From Botryobacter ruber (GTDB lineage: Bacteria; Bacteroidota; Bacteroidia; Cytophagales; Hymenobacteraceae): a DNA stretch of 64,000 bases. This document shows, in pieces, positions 8,329 to 17,650 of this stretch (the stretch's first letter is position 1; each line of letters starts with the position of its first letter). The notes beneath the pieces were generated by a model, which had not been told where the DNA came from, ran no database searches, and saw only the letters and a list, made by a program, of their open reading frames with translations. The stretch lies in NCBI RefSeq assembly GCF_003347595.2, contig NZ_QCZK02000024.1, positions 62,001-126,000 on the forward strand. The letters are read 5' to 3'. Both the position numbers and the translations under genes were made by a program.

Positions 8329-9327
8329 TTACTGCGCTTGCTTGTTGCCCGTTGCAAACTGCTCAAACTTCTGCTTCTGCTCTTCATAAAGCTCGGCAGG
8401 CATCGGAATGTAACCTACTTCCTGGCTTAATTCGCCGGCATTGTCCAGGTAAAAGTTTACAAACTCTACCACTTCCGGTCTTTCGGCAGCCTTGGAGTTT
8501 ACATAAATAAACAACGGACGGGAGAGCGGAGCATACGAGCCATCTTTTACCGTTTCCAGCGAGGGCAGAATAGCGCCACTGCCATTGCTTTCGTCTTCGT
8601 CGTTTACAGGTACTGCTTTCAGTTTGCCTTTGTTCTCTTCGTAATAGGCATACCCAAAGAAGCCAAGGGCGAGCGGGTCGGTCGATACGCCCTGCACCAG
8701 CACGTTGTCGTCTTCGCTGGCGGTGTAGTCGCCGCGGCTGGCGTGGCTTTTTCCTACAATCGCTTCGGTAAAGTAATCGTACGTACCAGACTCTACACCG
8801 GCGCCATACAGGTGAATTTCCTTGTCAGGCCATTCCGGACGTATCTGGTTCCATTTCTTGATGGTACCTTGTGCCTCCGGCTCCCATATCTTCTTCAGCT
8901 CGGCTACGGTAATGTCTTTTACCCAGTCGTTTTCAGGGTGCACCACCACTGTCAGGCCGTCGTAGGCCACAGGAAGCTCGATAAAGGAAATACCATTTTC
9001 CTGGGCCAGTTTAGATTCGGCTTCATTTATGGTGCGGGATGCATCCACGATATCAATCTCGCCGCGGGTAAATTTCTTCATGCCGCCACCTGTACCCGAC
9101 ACGCCCACTGTTACTTTCACGTCTGGCGCTTCCGCCCTGAATTCTTCGGCTACCGCCTCTGTGATAGGATAAACCGTAGAGGAACCATCGATCTGGATGC
9201 TGCCGGAAAGGTCGCTTTCTGCTCCTTCTGTTTCGGAACCGCCACCGCCACAAGCGCTGATCAGGAGGGCGCCGCTTAGCAATATAGCTGCATTGAGCTT
9301 TGAATAGGTAAGCCTGATAGTAAACAT
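8329..9327 (-). CDS. pstS: Phosphate-binding lipoprotein PstS
   Basis: Substrate-binding component of the phosphate importer (332 residues). A lipoprotein signal ends at LLISAC with Cys26, followed by a Gly-rich linker. Phosphate-coordinating motifs typical of PstS are present: IDGSSTVYPITEAVAEEF, VGVSGTGGGMKKF and GVESGTYDYFTEA. It lies 171 bp downstream of the porin gene and upstream of pstC across a strong stem-loop. In a Gram-negative Bacteroidota cell it should be tethered in the periplasm. Confidence 0.96.
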   Translation of the reverse strand: MFTIRLTYSKLNAAILLSGALLISACGGGGSETEGAESDLSGSIQIDGSSTVYPITEAVAEEFRAEAPDVKVTVGVSGTGGGMKKFTRGEIDIVDASRTINEAESKLAQENGISFIELPVAYDGLTVVVHPENDWVKDITVAELKKIWEPEAQGTIKKWNQIRPEWPDKEIHLYGAGVESGTYDYFTEAIVGKSHASRGDYTASEDDNVLVQGVSTDPLALGFFGYAYYEENKGKLKAVPVNDEDESNGSGAILPSLETVKDGSYAPLSRPLFIYVNSKAAERPEVVEFVNFYLDNAGELSQEVGYIPMPAELYEEQKQKFEQFATGNKQAQ

Positions 9328-9498
9328 CTGGTTAGTTGTTTGTGATTGATACTGATTTAGTTGAGAATGTTCCTGTTGTAATAAAGTGTCTACAGCCGAT
9401 ATACTGTTTTTTCTATACAGGAGTTATCTTTTTTATCCGGAGTGCTTTTTTAAGAGAACCGTATCTTTCAGATTTGCAAATTGTTCCGTCAGCTGCCG

Positions 9499-10686
9499 TT
9501 ACAGCGCTACCTCCATCTGCAGCCTGAACATATAGCTGTCGGCTCTGTTTTGCTCCCTGATAAGCGTGGCATCGCCCTGTACTTTCAGGCTATGGCCAAC
9601 AATGTATTTCGAAAGCCCAAACGTGTACTGCTTCTCATTGTTTATGCCGGTTACGTTTGTTGGATCGAAGGTAGTGTAACGTCCTGCTACTTCCCAGTTA
9701 CTCTGCAGCAGGTATCCTGCCTGCACGTTAAAAGCTTCGCCGGTTACGAATGTCTCGTCTACAGAATTACCGTCGTAGCTTACCACCGGGCTTGCATCGG
9801 CTGCTTTACGGTCGGCATACTCTGCCATAGCCGAAAAGCCTTCGTATTTGAACATGGCGTCCACAAACCAGGTGCGCAGGTCGCGCTGGCCGCTCAGGAA
9901 GCTTCCTAACTGTCCGCGTGAACGTGTGGCATTGTCGTTAAAGTCGTAAGAAGCTGCCAGCGACAGTTTTGGTGTTTCTTCGCGTGCCAGGTCGCCGCCT
10001 ACATAATCGCCTTCACTTTCAAAGTTACCAAAAGGCAACACTTCTACACGGGCAGTATACCCATAACCACCTTCGTTTACAGAAGTCACATCGCGCCCTT
10101 CGCCCATCGACACAGCACCAATTTCGCGCAACACGACACCGCCTATCTGGTGCTCGTTGTGTAACTGCAGACCTATGTCACGATCCAAGTTAAATTCTGA
10201 ATTAAGCAGGCTTCGGTCTACGAGCTGAAGTTTTTGAGAAGAAACAACCCGCTCACGATTTCCGGGAAGTTTTGTCTGTCCGGCCCAAAGTGCCAGGGTG
10301 GGCGTCATCTGCCATTTGGCTACCGCATCGAGGATGATGTTATCCGCATTATTGAACTGATCCAGGTTATCACTACCGATGTCACGGTTACTCAGGCCAA
10401 GTTCTATCTTATATTCTATTTTTGGAGAATACACAAAGCCATCGAATTTAAGACGGGCCCTGCGAATCATCATGCGATCGTTCCAATCGTCGGAACCTTC
10501 ACTTTTTATAGTCTGGTAGAGCGTCTGGAAACGTGTGCTGAATTTTAAGCTAAAAGAGGAATCTGCAGCGATAAATTGCAACCCTTTTCCAAATCTTGAT
10601 TTGTTTACACTTTGCGCCTGCGCATAATGAGCACAAAACAATGTCAGGAGCAGCAAAAAGGCCGCCTTTGTGAGTTTTAAGTTCAC
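9499..10686 (-). CDS. OprP/OprO-type phosphate-selective porin
   Basis: Outer-membrane beta-barrel of 395 residues from the GTG at 10686 (VNLKLTKAAFLLLLTLFCAHYAQAQ signal). The mature part has alternating beta-strand sequence, a FSLKFSTRFQTLYQT opening strand and a final aromatic/hydrophobic strand YMFRLQMEVAL. The composition fits the phosphate-selective porin O/P family. Location immediately upstream of pstS and downstream of a Pho-box-like triple repeat supports phosphate uptake across the outer membrane. A longer start at 10737 is possible but adds a non-signal stretch. Confidence 0.85.
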   Translation of the reverse strand: MNLKLTKAAFLLLLTLFCAHYAQAQSVNKSRFGKGLQFIAADSSFSLKFSTRFQTLYQTIKSEGSDDWNDRMMIRRARLKFDGFVYSPKIEYKIELGLSNRDIGSDNLDQFNNADNIILDAVAKWQMTPTLALWAGQTKLPGNRERVVSSQKLQLVDRSLLNSEFNLDRDIGLQLHNEHQIGGVVLREIGAVSMGEGRDVTSVNEGGYGYTARVEVLPFGNFESEGDYVGGDLAREETPKLSLAASYDFNDNATRSRGQLGSFLSGQRDLRTWFVDAMFKYEGFSAMAEYADRKAADASPVVSYDGNSVDETFVTGEAFNVQAGYLLQSNWEVAGRYTTFDPTNVTGINNEKQYTFGLSKYIVGHSLKVQGDATLIREQNRADSYMFRLQMEVAL

Positions 10687-10838
10687 GATAATATAAAGGT
10701 TTAGGTGAGAAATAATCCTTCTTTGTCTCAGTAACACAGCTCACAGAAAAATTTTCAGTTAGTCAGACTGAAGTTTAATCTGTGACTCAAGTGCTTCACA
10801 TTTGCAGCCTGAAACCACTATGCTACTGAATCACGCTG

Positions 10839-10846
10839 CAAAACTA
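10839..10846 (-). promoter_or_regulatory. -7 element of the phosphate operon
   Basis: Minus-strand TAGTTTTG matches TAnnTTTG exactly. The Pho-box-like repeats lie 20 bp upstream, where a -33 box would be, so the promoter looks activator-dependent. Predicted leader to the porin GTG is about 145 nt. Confidence 0.6.
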
Positions 10847-10866
10847 TTAAGACCGTATTACCTCTC

Positions 10867-10894
10867 TGTTATTCCAATGTTATCAAAATGTTAA
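10867..10894 (-). promoter_or_regulatory. Pho-box-like site: three hexamers at 11-bp period
   Basis: On the minus strand the hexamers TTAACA, ATAACA and ATAACA start exactly 11 bp apart (10889-10894, 10878-10883, 10867-10872). This is the TTAACA-N5 periodic layout of PhoB/PhoP-type response-regulator sites. It lies directly upstream of the -7 element of the porin-pstSCAB-phoU operon. Confidence 0.65.
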
Positions 10895-10911
10895 GAAAGT
10901 AGAGTTCGTAC

Positions 10912-10940
10912 AGGAGGACAGGCTGTGGTGGCTGCAGCAG
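10912..10940 (+). repeat. Dispersed 30-bp repeat, copy 3
   Basis: GGCTGTGGTGGCTGCAGCAG in the gap between the divergent porin and 11105 genes. A weak reverse-oriented partner (CTACCACTACCGGCTGCAG) follows at about 10957-10975. The rest of the 10687-11104 gap shows only the Pho promoter and AT-rich sequence. Confidence 0.7.
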
Positions 10941-11104
10941 AAGTCTTTTACAGCTTCTACCACTACCGGCTGCAGAAAGGAAGCGACGGTAGCACTGGTG
11001 GAGCTTAATTTTTTTGCGCAGACACTTTATTAATTTGAATTTCTGCTAAAAATTATCATACTTTATCAAAAAAACATTTGCAAAGAACCCTTATAGCACT
11101 ACCC

Positions 11105-11773
11105 ATGAAATTTCTGCTTACACTTCTGTTAATGCTGTTTGCCTGCACATTTGCACCGGCTCAGGAAGCGCCGCCTAAAATCAAGAAAGTGGCTACAACC
11201 AATCACTTTTGTACTGAGAAATACACAGTTTTGCGCGATGATTACTCGGTGAAGCACGGGCCGTACGAAATGGTTGGCAAGCCGGCCTGGCGGGTAGCCG
11301 GCCAGTATGCGGCAAGCAAACCTGTGGGGGTTTGGTCTTATTACCGGGCTAATGGGCAGTTGGATATGCAGTTTGACTTTGAAGAAAATAAGTACCTGAA
11401 AGTATCGAAAGGATCTTCGTTCTGCAAAAAGCTGAAAGTATTAACCGAAAATGGATTTGCAGAGGCCCCTGTTGATCAGCAGCCGTTTTATATAACCGGA
11501 GATGCCGGTGTATTCGGCATTGTGGCTATAAATATTAAGTACCCCCGGGATGCCATCAACGCAGGCATATCAGGAGTTGTAAATATAAGTGCTGAAATTA
11601 CAGAAACGGGGGCAATTGTTAACGAAAAGGTAGAAAAAGGACTTTATCACAGCATGGATCAGGAAGCCTTAAGAGTAGTAACATTAATCCCGGATGAGTG
11701 GGTGCCTGCCAGAATAGATGGGAAACCGGTCAGAACCAAGATTATGATACCCATTAAGTTTACTATAAAGTAA
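11105..11773 (+). CDS. Exported protein with TonB C-terminal-like domain
   Basis: A 222-residue protein with signal peptide MKFLLTLLLMLFACTFAPAQ. A middle region has a MORN/YwqK-like 'phrase' (KHGPYEMVGKPAWRVAGQY, GVWSYYRANGQLDMQFDFEE). The C-terminal 90 residues resemble the TonB_C fold (YPRDAINAGISGVVNISAEI, DQEALRVVTLIPDEWVPA). Such proteins are common in Bacteroidota, usually annotated energy-transducer TonB-like. No membrane anchor beyond the signal is seen, so a classic TonB role is doubtful. ATG at 11105 is preferred over TTG at 11078 because it opens the signal peptide. Confidence 0.75.
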   Translation: MKFLLTLLLMLFACTFAPAQEAPPKIKKVATTNHFCTEKYTVLRDDYSVKHGPYEMVGKPAWRVAGQYAASKPVGVWSYYRANGQLDMQFDFEENKYLKVSKGSSFCKKLKVLTENGFAEAPVDQQPFYITGDAGVFGIVAINIKYPRDAINAGISGVVNISAEITETGAIVNEKVEKGLYHSMDQEALRVVTLIPDEWVPARIDGKPVRTKIMIPIKFTIK

Positions 11774-11796
11774 CCCACTTTTAACTTCCCTGAATT

Positions 11797-12327
11797 ATGC
11801 GCAAAATCGTGCTCTACATCGCTGCCAGCCTCGACGGCTACATTGCCCGCCCCGATGGCAACATCGACTGGCTGCACGATGAAGCGTATACCATTCCTGG
11901 CGAAGATTTTGGTTACAGCAGCTTCCTCCAAACAGTCGACACCACCCTGATGGGCCACACCACTTACCAGACCGTACTTGGCCTTGACATGCCCTTCCCC
12001 TACCCCGACAAAAAGAACTACGTCTTCAGCAGGAACAAGAGCCACCAGGACACGGAGTTCGCAGCGTATGTAAAAGAAGATGCGGTAGAATTTCTCCGGA
12101 AGCTGAAGGAGGGTCCGGGGCAGGATATCTGGCTGATTGGCGGCGGGCAACTGAACACGCTGGTACTGAATACGGGCCTGCTCGATGAGATTATCCTCAC
12201 TTATATCCCGGTTCTTTTGGGCAAAGGCATCCCGCTGTTTGCACATGGCGTGCAGGAGGCAAAAATGAACAGAACCACCACCAAAGCGTTTGATAACGGC
12301 TTTACGCAGCTTACCTTTGCTACCTGA
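11797..12327 (+). CDS. RibD C-terminal/dihydrofolate reductase-like protein
   Basis: A 176-residue cytoplasmic oxidoreductase of the RibD_C/DHFR-like superfamily. Features: opening strand KIVLYIAASLDGYIARPDGNIDWL, the TLMGHTTYQTVL segment of the NADPH site, the IWLIGGGQLNTLVL glycine turn and DEIILTYIPVLLGKGIPLF. Substrate unknown; pathway riboflavin synthesis is not implied by the neighbours. GC-rich codon use matches the chromosome, unlike the second family member at 17864. Confidence 0.88.
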   Translation: MRKIVLYIAASLDGYIARPDGNIDWLHDEAYTIPGEDFGYSSFLQTVDTTLMGHTTYQTVLGLDMPFPYPDKKNYVFSRNKSHQDTEFAAYVKEDAVEFLRKLKEGPGQDIWLIGGGQLNTLVLNTGLLDEIILTYIPVLLGKGIPLFAHGVQEAKMNRTTTKAFDNGFTQLTFAT

Positions 12328-12350
12328 ACAGTTACTGTAGTATTAAACAT

Positions 12351-12824
12351 TTGAACAGCCGCATCAAAAATCAACTCCTCGCTCTTAGCCTGTACCAGAT
12401 CATCGGCGGGCTATTGGGCATCGCGCTTACGGTTTGGGTGCTTTTTAGCGGCGAAGTGATAATCGACCAGTCTGCCCTGCGGATTTCACTTTTTGCTACC
12501 GCGCTTTTTGTTTTCTCTATTATTTGCGGCAGCCTGCTGCTACGCAACCCGCTGCGGGGCCTGCGGCTTTCGCTCCTCAACCAGGTGCTGCAGGTTATCT
12601 ACTTCAGCTTCGGGGCCTACAGCTTCCAGTACGTAGCGGGCCTGCGCATCGGTCTCGGCTTCGACCTGACCGGCTCCTGGACCTTTAAGTTCCGCCTCGC
12701 CCTCTCCTCCTTCCGCTTCGACTTCGGCACCGCCACCGGCGAGAAGTTCCTGGGCATTAACCTGCTGGCGCTGTTTCTGATTTTTTGGGTGGAGCAGTTG
12801 CTGGAGAGGGTAAGGAAAGTCTGA
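12351..12824 (+). CDS. Hypothetical four-span membrane protein
   Basis: A 157-residue protein with hydrophobic segments near residues 12-32, 43-61, 74-92 and 136-152. No family is recognised. It starts at TTG 12351 (NSRIKNQLLALSLYQIIGG), 23 bp after the reductase gene, and may be cotranscribed with it. The segment before the last span (GSWTFKFRLALSSFRFDFGTA) is basic and aromatic. Codon use is normal for the window. Function unknown. Confidence 0.6.
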   Translation: MNSRIKNQLLALSLYQIIGGLLGIALTVWVLFSGEVIIDQSALRISLFATALFVFSIICGSLLLRNPLRGLRLSLLNQVLQVIYFSFGAYSFQYVAGLRIGLGFDLTGSWTFKFRLALSSFRFDFGTATGEKFLGINLLALFLIFWVEQLLERVRKV

Positions 12825-12848
12825 CGTGCCAAATCAAACTAAGCCCAT

Positions 12849-13301
12849 TCAGAGATGCTCCTTCTCTAGCTGCTTCCTCCTGACAATTTTATTCAGGAAG
12901 TAGTTACATAAGGGGCAGATGGTAAGGGTAAGTAACAAGTATAGTATAAATATGTTTGGATAGCGATGTGATGATGTAAAAAGACCAATAACGGACGCAT
13001 AAGGCAATAATACGCCCATTACTAACATCAATGCATAAAAGACAACAAACTTGATAAGTATAGAGCCTGAATTCAGCTTCGTATTAACATAAAGCAGACT
13101 GTAAGGAATTAACACAAATACTAAATAGGACCAGGTAAATGCAAAGAGGGTATAGCCCCATCCCAGATACCAATAAGAGCCAAAGGAAGTCACTTGACTA
13201 GGTGGTGTTAACTTCGCAATTAAAGCCCAGAACAAGCCTGTACATATTGGAACAATTACTAACGTAATAGCAAGTAAACGGACAATTGCATATGCCAACA
13301 T
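12849..13301 (-). CDS. Hypothetical four-span membrane protein
   Basis: A 150-residue protein with hydrophobic segments near residues 5-28, 46-72, 82-106 and 115-135, ending in a basic tail NKIVRRKQLEKEHL. The coding sequence is AT-rich relative to its neighbours, which may indicate acquisition. No family recognised. It is convergent with the 12351 gene (24 bp between stops). Distance to the helicase stop is 31 bp. Confidence 0.6.
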   Translation of the reverse strand: MLAYAIVRLLAITLVIVPICTGLFWALIAKLTPPSQVTSFGSYWYLGWGYTLFAFTWSYLVFVLIPYSLLYVNTKLNSGSILIKFVVFYALMLVMGVLLPYASVIGLFTSSHRYPNIFILYLLLTLTICPLCNYFLNKIVRRKQLEKEHL

Positions 13302-13332
13302 AACACCTTCTGGTTAGCCTTACAGAAAATTT

Positions 13333-14577
13333 TTACCGCTTCTTCTTCCCTTTTTTCTTTTTAGCAGCAGCCTCCCCTTCCTCTGCTTCCTTCATAAGGG
13401 CGCGCCAGTCGTATTTGGCGTCGGCGGAGAAGTCGATGGTGGCTTCGTAGTCTTCTTTGTCTACTTCCAGTACTTTGATGTCTTTGGTGAGGTATTGCTG
13501 TATCTCGTCGAGGATGGGTTTTTCTTCGGGGCTGCAGAAGCTGACGGCGATGCCTTTCTGGGTGCCTCTGCCGGTACGGCCAACGCGGTGCACGTAGTTT
13601 TCGGGCTGGTCGGGCAGGTCGTAGTTCACCACGTACTCCACGCCGGGAATGTCGATGCCGCGGGCACTCACATCCGTTGCCACCAGCAGCTTTACGGCGC
13701 CGCTTTTGAAGCGCTTCATCACGTCTGTCCGGTCGCGTTGCTCTTTGCCGCCGTGGATGCTGGCGGCCTCAATGCCTACGCGTTCCATGGCTTTTACCAC
13801 CCGCTCGGCCCGCACCTGCGTGCGCACAAAAGCCAGTATCTTTTTATCGGGGTTCTCCTTTACCACCCGCTCCAGGAAGAAGCGCTTGTCGTCCATGTCC
13901 ACGTACATCACGGAATGGTCTACGTTTTTGGCTACCGGGTCTTTGGGCGACACCTGGATGCGCACCGGTTTGTTCACGAGCGAGTAAGCCAGTTCCTTGA
14001 TGGTTTCGTTGATGGTGGCCGAGAAGAACAGTGTCTGGCGCTTGCGGGGCAGGTGGCGGATCAGCTGGCGGATGTCGTGGATAAAGCCCAGGTCGAGCAT
14101 ATGGTCCGCTTCATCGAGTATCAGCACCTCTACCCTATCCAGCTGGATATAGCCCTGGCTTACGAGGTCGAACAGGCGACCGGGCGTAGCCACCAGGATG
14201 TCGATGCCTGCTTCCAGTTTGGCTATCTGCGGCCCCTGCTCCACCCCGCCGAACACGCAGAAGGTCTTGACGCGGGTGTGGCGGCCAATCTGTTCGAACA
14301 CCTCCGTCAGTTGCAGGGCCAGCTCGCGCGTCGGCGCCATCACGATGCACTTTATGCCGTTGGAGCGTTTGGAGCTCTTGCGCACATGCAGCATGTCGAT
14401 CACCGGAATGGCAAAGGCTGCTGTTTTGCCGGTACCTGTCTGGGCGATGGCCAGCACATCCTCCCCCTTCAGAATGGGCGCAATGGCTTTGTACTGGATA
14501 TCCGTCGGCTTCTTAAAACCCAGTTTTTCCAGGCTCTTTTTTATTTCGGGCGAGATGCGGTAGTCTTCGAACTTCAT
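13333..14577 (-). CDS. DEAD-box RNA helicase (RhlE-like)
   Basis: ATP-dependent RNA helicase of 414 residues. In order: Q-motif region FKKPTDIQYKAIAPIL (about 22-37), motif I AQTGTGKTAAF, Ia PTRELALQL, GG, Ib TPGRL, II DEAD, III SAT, IV ILAFVRTQVRAE, V ATDVSARGIDIPG and VI HRVGRTGRG. The tail is Lys-rich (AAAKKKKGKKKR), typical of RhlE/CsdA-like proteins that bind structured RNA. Likely role is ribosome assembly or cold adaptation (family knowledge). It stands alone, with a 392-bp repeat-bearing gap before cydA. Confidence 0.95.
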   Translation of the reverse strand: MKFEDYRISPEIKKSLEKLGFKKPTDIQYKAIAPILKGEDVLAIAQTGTGKTAAFAIPVIDMLHVRKSSKRSNGIKCIVMAPTRELALQLTEVFEQIGRHTRVKTFCVFGGVEQGPQIAKLEAGIDILVATPGRLFDLVSQGYIQLDRVEVLILDEADHMLDLGFIHDIRQLIRHLPRKRQTLFFSATINETIKELAYSLVNKPVRIQVSPKDPVAKNVDHSVMYVDMDDKRFFLERVVKENPDKKILAFVRTQVRAERVVKAMERVGIEAASIHGGKEQRDRTDVMKRFKSGAVKLLVATDVSARGIDIPGVEYVVNYDLPDQPENYVHRVGRTGRGTQKGIAVSFCSPEEKPILDEIQQYLTKDIKVLEVDKEDYEATIDFSADAKYDWRALMKEAEEGEAAAKKKKGKKKR

Positions 14578-14660
14578 GTGTGGCTATGGTAACAGGTGCA
14601 GTGCGCTTTTTAGGTGTATGTACGGCAAAAGCAGTTTGCAAAGGTAAGGCTTCTTTTTTT

Positions 14661-14792
14661 CAGAATCACGGATTCAACGGATTTAAGGATTTTACGGATT
14701 TTGCTGCCCGTACTATGCCTGATAATTAATAAGGTTTATATCATCCAAAAAAATCTGTGCCATCTGTGTAATCCAACAAATCCGTGATTCTG
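14661..14792. repeat. CACGGATT palindromic element
   Basis: CAGAATCACGGATT (14661-14674) is the exact reverse complement of 14779-14792. Inside are imperfect CGGATT-type units from both arms (ACGGATTTAAGGATTTTACGG on one side in pieces). It occupies much of the otherwise gene-free 14578-14969 gap between the divergent helicase and cydA genes. A lone arm is at 2847-2893. Confidence 0.75.
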
Positions 14793-14969
14793 ACAAAATA
14801 AGTAACGGTCAAATAAAGCGCCGGGATCAAAAGGAATTCCCGCTTTTGTTAGTTAATTTTAGCTTCTCAAAACAGCGTTGACAGTAAGTGGCTCTGGTTG
14901 TATTTTAGTCGTGGCTGAACCGGAACCGCCTGCTGCCGGCAATCCTTTTTCACCCTAAAACAACCTGCC

Positions 14970-16349
14970 ATGGATGTTGAAATTCTCTCCCGCATTCAGT
15001 TTGCCTTTACCATTGCATTCCATTACATCTACCCGCCGCTGAGCATTGGCCTGGGGCTGGTGCTGGTTATTATGGAAGGCACTTACCTGCGCACCGGCAA
15101 CAAGCTCTACGAAGACCTGACCCGCTTCTTTATTAAAATATTTGCTCTCATTTTTGGCATCGGCGTAGCCACGGGCATTGTGATGGAGTTTGAGTTCGGC
15201 ACCAACTGGGCCACCTACTCCCGCTACGTAGGCGACGTGTTTGGAAGTGCGCTGGCGGCAGAGGGTATTTTTGCTTTTGCCCTCGAATCGGGGTTCCTTG
15301 GTATTCTGCTCTTTGGCTGGAACAAGGTCAGCCCCCGCGTCCACTTCTTCTCTACCGTGATGGTGTTCCTGGGCTCGATGTTCTCGGCTATCTGGATTGT
15401 GGTGGCCAACTCGTGGCAGCAGACGCCGGCGGGCTATCACATTGTAGGAGAGGGAATGGAGGCTCGTGCAGAGATTACCGATTTCTGGGCGATGGTGTTT
15501 AACCCGTCGTCGGTGGAGCGGATACTGCATGTGTGGGTAGGGGCTTTTATTGCCGGGGCTTTCCTGGTGCTCAGCATCAGTGCCTATTACCTGCTCCGCC
15601 ACAAGCACGTCGAGTTTGCCAAGGCCGCCTTTAAAATTGCGCTGGTGGTTACCACGGCCAGTTCCGTGCTGCAGCTCTTCCTGGGGCACCTGTCGGCGGA
15701 GGTGGTGGCCGAGCACCAGCCCGCTAAACTGGCCGCCATGGAAGGCCACTTCGAAGCTTCCGCTCCTGCCGATATGTATTTGTTCGGCTACATCGACAAG
15801 GAAAAACAACGCACCGTTGGCCTCGCCATCCCCGGCGGCCTCAGCTTTTTAACGCACCAGGATTTCGAGACGCCCATTACCGGACTCAATGCCTTTAAAC
15901 CCGAAGACCGGCCCGGTTCGCTCAACATCGTGTTCCAGACTTACCACCTCATGATTGCCATCGGCATGTTTTTGATTGCCCTCACCCTCTTTGCCTGCTA
16001 CCTCTGGTGGAAAGGCAAACTTTTCCAGCAGCGCTGGCTGCTGCACCTGTTTATGTGGGGCGTGATTCTGCCGCAGCTGGCCAACCAGGCCGGCTGGTTT
16101 GCCGCCGAAACAGGCCGGCAGCCGTGGGTGGTGTACGGACACCTGCGAACTTCGGACGCGCTCTCGAAGGCGGTAACGGCGGAGCAGGTACTGTCTTCGC
16201 TGATTATGTTCGCCTTTATTTACACGCTGCTGTTCGCGCTGTTCATTTACCTGCTCAACAAAAAAATTCAGCACGGCCCTTACGACAAGCACGACTTCGA
16301 GCATAACCCGTTGCAGGAATCCATGGCCGCTCAACTTGGAAGCAAATAG
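14970..16349 (+). CDS. cydA: Cytochrome bd oxidase subunit I
   Basis: Quinol-oxidising, heme-bearing subunit of the bd-type terminal oxidase (459 residues). His18 in [11 protein letters not shown] corresponds to the b595/d ligand. His in [11 protein letters not shown] and Met in YHLMIAIGM correspond to the b558 ligands. The [13 protein letters not shown] segment is the conserved quinol-loop end. The quinol loop is short, as in non-enterobacterial enzymes. It gives high-affinity, low-oxygen respiration. Unusually, cydB starts 259 bp downstream across a large palindrome. Confidence 0.97.
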   Translation: MDVEILSRIQFAFTIAFHYIYPPLSIGLGLVLVIMEGTYLRTGNKLYEDLTRFFIKIFALIFGIGVATGIVMEFEFGTNWATYSRYVGDVFGSALAAEGIFAFALESGFLGILLFGWNKVSPRVHFFSTVMVFLGSMFSAIWIVVANSWQQTPAGYHIVGEGMEARAEITDFWAMVFNPSSVERILHVWVGAFIAGAFLVLSISAYYLLRHKHVEFAKAAFKIALVVTTASSVLQLFLGHLSAEVVAEHQPAKLAAMEGHFEASAPADMYLFGYIDKEKQRTVGLAIPGGLSFLTHQDFETPITGLNAFKPEDRPGSLNIVFQTYHLMIAIGMFLIALTLFACYLWWKGKLFQQRWLLHLFMWGVILPQLANQAGWFAAETGRQPWVVYGHLRTSDALSKAVTAEQVLSSLIMFAFIYTLLFALFIYLLNKKIQHGPYDKHDFEHNPLQESMAAQLGSK

Positions 16350-16385
16350 TTACAGACATAAATAAAAAGTGCATCAGCTGGGAAA

Positions 16386-16574
16386 GTCTCCTTTTGAAGG
16401 GCAGGGCCGTTTCATTTTAATATTCTGTGTCATTTCGAACGCAGTGAGAAATCTGGGACAGACACAAATGCTTGAAATAACCCAGATTTCTCACTGCGTT
16501 CGAAATGACATTTACTTTTATTTTTCTTTTTGAAAAGCAGAAAGCTAGAATGAAACGCCCCCTTCAAAATGGGA
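16386..16574. repeat. Nested palindrome between cydA and cydB
   Basis: The inner arms 16428-16457 and 16481-16510 are a perfect 30-bp inverted repeat (begins TGTCATTTCGAACGCAG), loop 23 nt. Outer imperfect arms at 16386-16419 and 16546-16574 share TTTTGAAGGG and CGTTTCATT. TCATTTCGAACGCAGTGAG-like sequences are, to my knowledge, recurrent in Bacteroidota genomes. A transcript across cydAB would form a very stable hairpin here. Confidence 0.9.
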
Positions 16575-16608
16575 CAAGAAATAGCAGGCGCAACATAAAA
16601 TAACAGTT

Positions 16609-17643
16609 ATGGAAACTTTTCTGAACATCGACTATCCGACCTGGTGGTTTTTAGTAATGGGCGGCGTTTTTACCGGCTACGCTATCCTCGACGGCTTTGA
16701 CCTGGGGGCCGGGGCACTGCACCTGTTCTTCCGGAAAGAGCAGAGCCGCCGCATCGCCCTCAACGCCATCGGCCCGGTGTGGGACGGCAACGAGGTGTGG
16801 CTCGTGATTGGAGCAGGGGTGCTGTTTGCCGGCTTCCCGAAAGTGTATGCCTCGGTCTTTTCGGCTTTTTACCTCCCGTTCATGCTCTTCCTGATGATGA
16901 TTATCCTGCGGGCGATTTCGATTGAGTTCCGGAGCAAGGAGCCCATGGCCTGGTGGCGCCGCATGTGGGATGTATCCTACTCCCTCTCCAGCGCCACCCT
17001 CGGCTTCCTGCTGGGCCTCATCCTGGGCAACCTGCTGCAGGGCATCCCGATTGACAAAGAAGGTAACTTTACCGGGCACTGGCTGTACTTCCTCAACCCC
17101 TACGCCATTATGGTTGGCATTACCACGCTGGCGCTTTTCATGATGCACGGGGCTATTTACCTGGTAATGAAGACGGAGGACCGGCTGTATGCCAAGCTCA
17201 CCATCCTGGTGCGGAATACCACCATCTTCTTCTCGCTCTGCGTCATCCTGCTCACCATGTACACGCTCATCTACATTCCGCAACTCACCAACACCATCCG
17301 CGAAAACCAGTGGCTGTTCCTGATTCCGGCACTCATGGTACTGGCCGTTGCCAATATTACCCGCCAGATTACGAAGCGCAGGTACATTTATGCCTTTGTG
17401 TCGTCGGGGGTAACGCTGGCGCTGCTGCTGATACTGGTGGCCGTGGAGCTGTACCCGAGCATCGTGGTGTCCACCCTCGACCCGGCCTACACCCTTACCG
17501 TTTACAACTCAGCTGCCTCCACCAAATCGCTGGGCATTATGCTGACCTTTGCCGCCATCGGTGTTCCGCTTGTTGCCATCTACACCACCTTCGTGTTCTG
17601 GACTTTTAAAGGCAAGGTGAAGCTGGACGAGGCGAGTTATTGA
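16609..17643 (+). CDS. cydB: Cytochrome bd oxidase subunit II
   Basis: Membrane subunit that completes the bd oxidase (344 residues, about eight or nine spans). Conserved opening WWFLVMGGVFTGYAILDGFDLGAGAL and GPVWDGNEVWLVIGAGVLFAGFP, then RAISIEFRSKEPMAWWRRMWD. No CydX/CydS-like small subunit was found nearby. It stops 8 bp before a dispersed repeat. Confidence 0.97.
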   Translation: METFLNIDYPTWWFLVMGGVFTGYAILDGFDLGAGALHLFFRKEQSRRIALNAIGPVWDGNEVWLVIGAGVLFAGFPKVYASVFSAFYLPFMLFLMMIILRAISIEFRSKEPMAWWRRMWDVSYSLSSATLGFLLGLILGNLLQGIPIDKEGNFTGHWLYFLNPYAIMVGITTLALFMMHGAIYLVMKTEDRLYAKLTILVRNTTIFFSLCVILLTMYTLIYIPQLTNTIRENQWLFLIPALMVLAVANITRQITKRRYIYAFVSSGVTLALLLILVAVELYPSIVVSTLDPAYTLTVYNSAASTKSLGIMLTFAAIGVPLVAIYTTFVFWTFKGKVKLDEASY

Positions 17644-17650
17644 TATTCTG

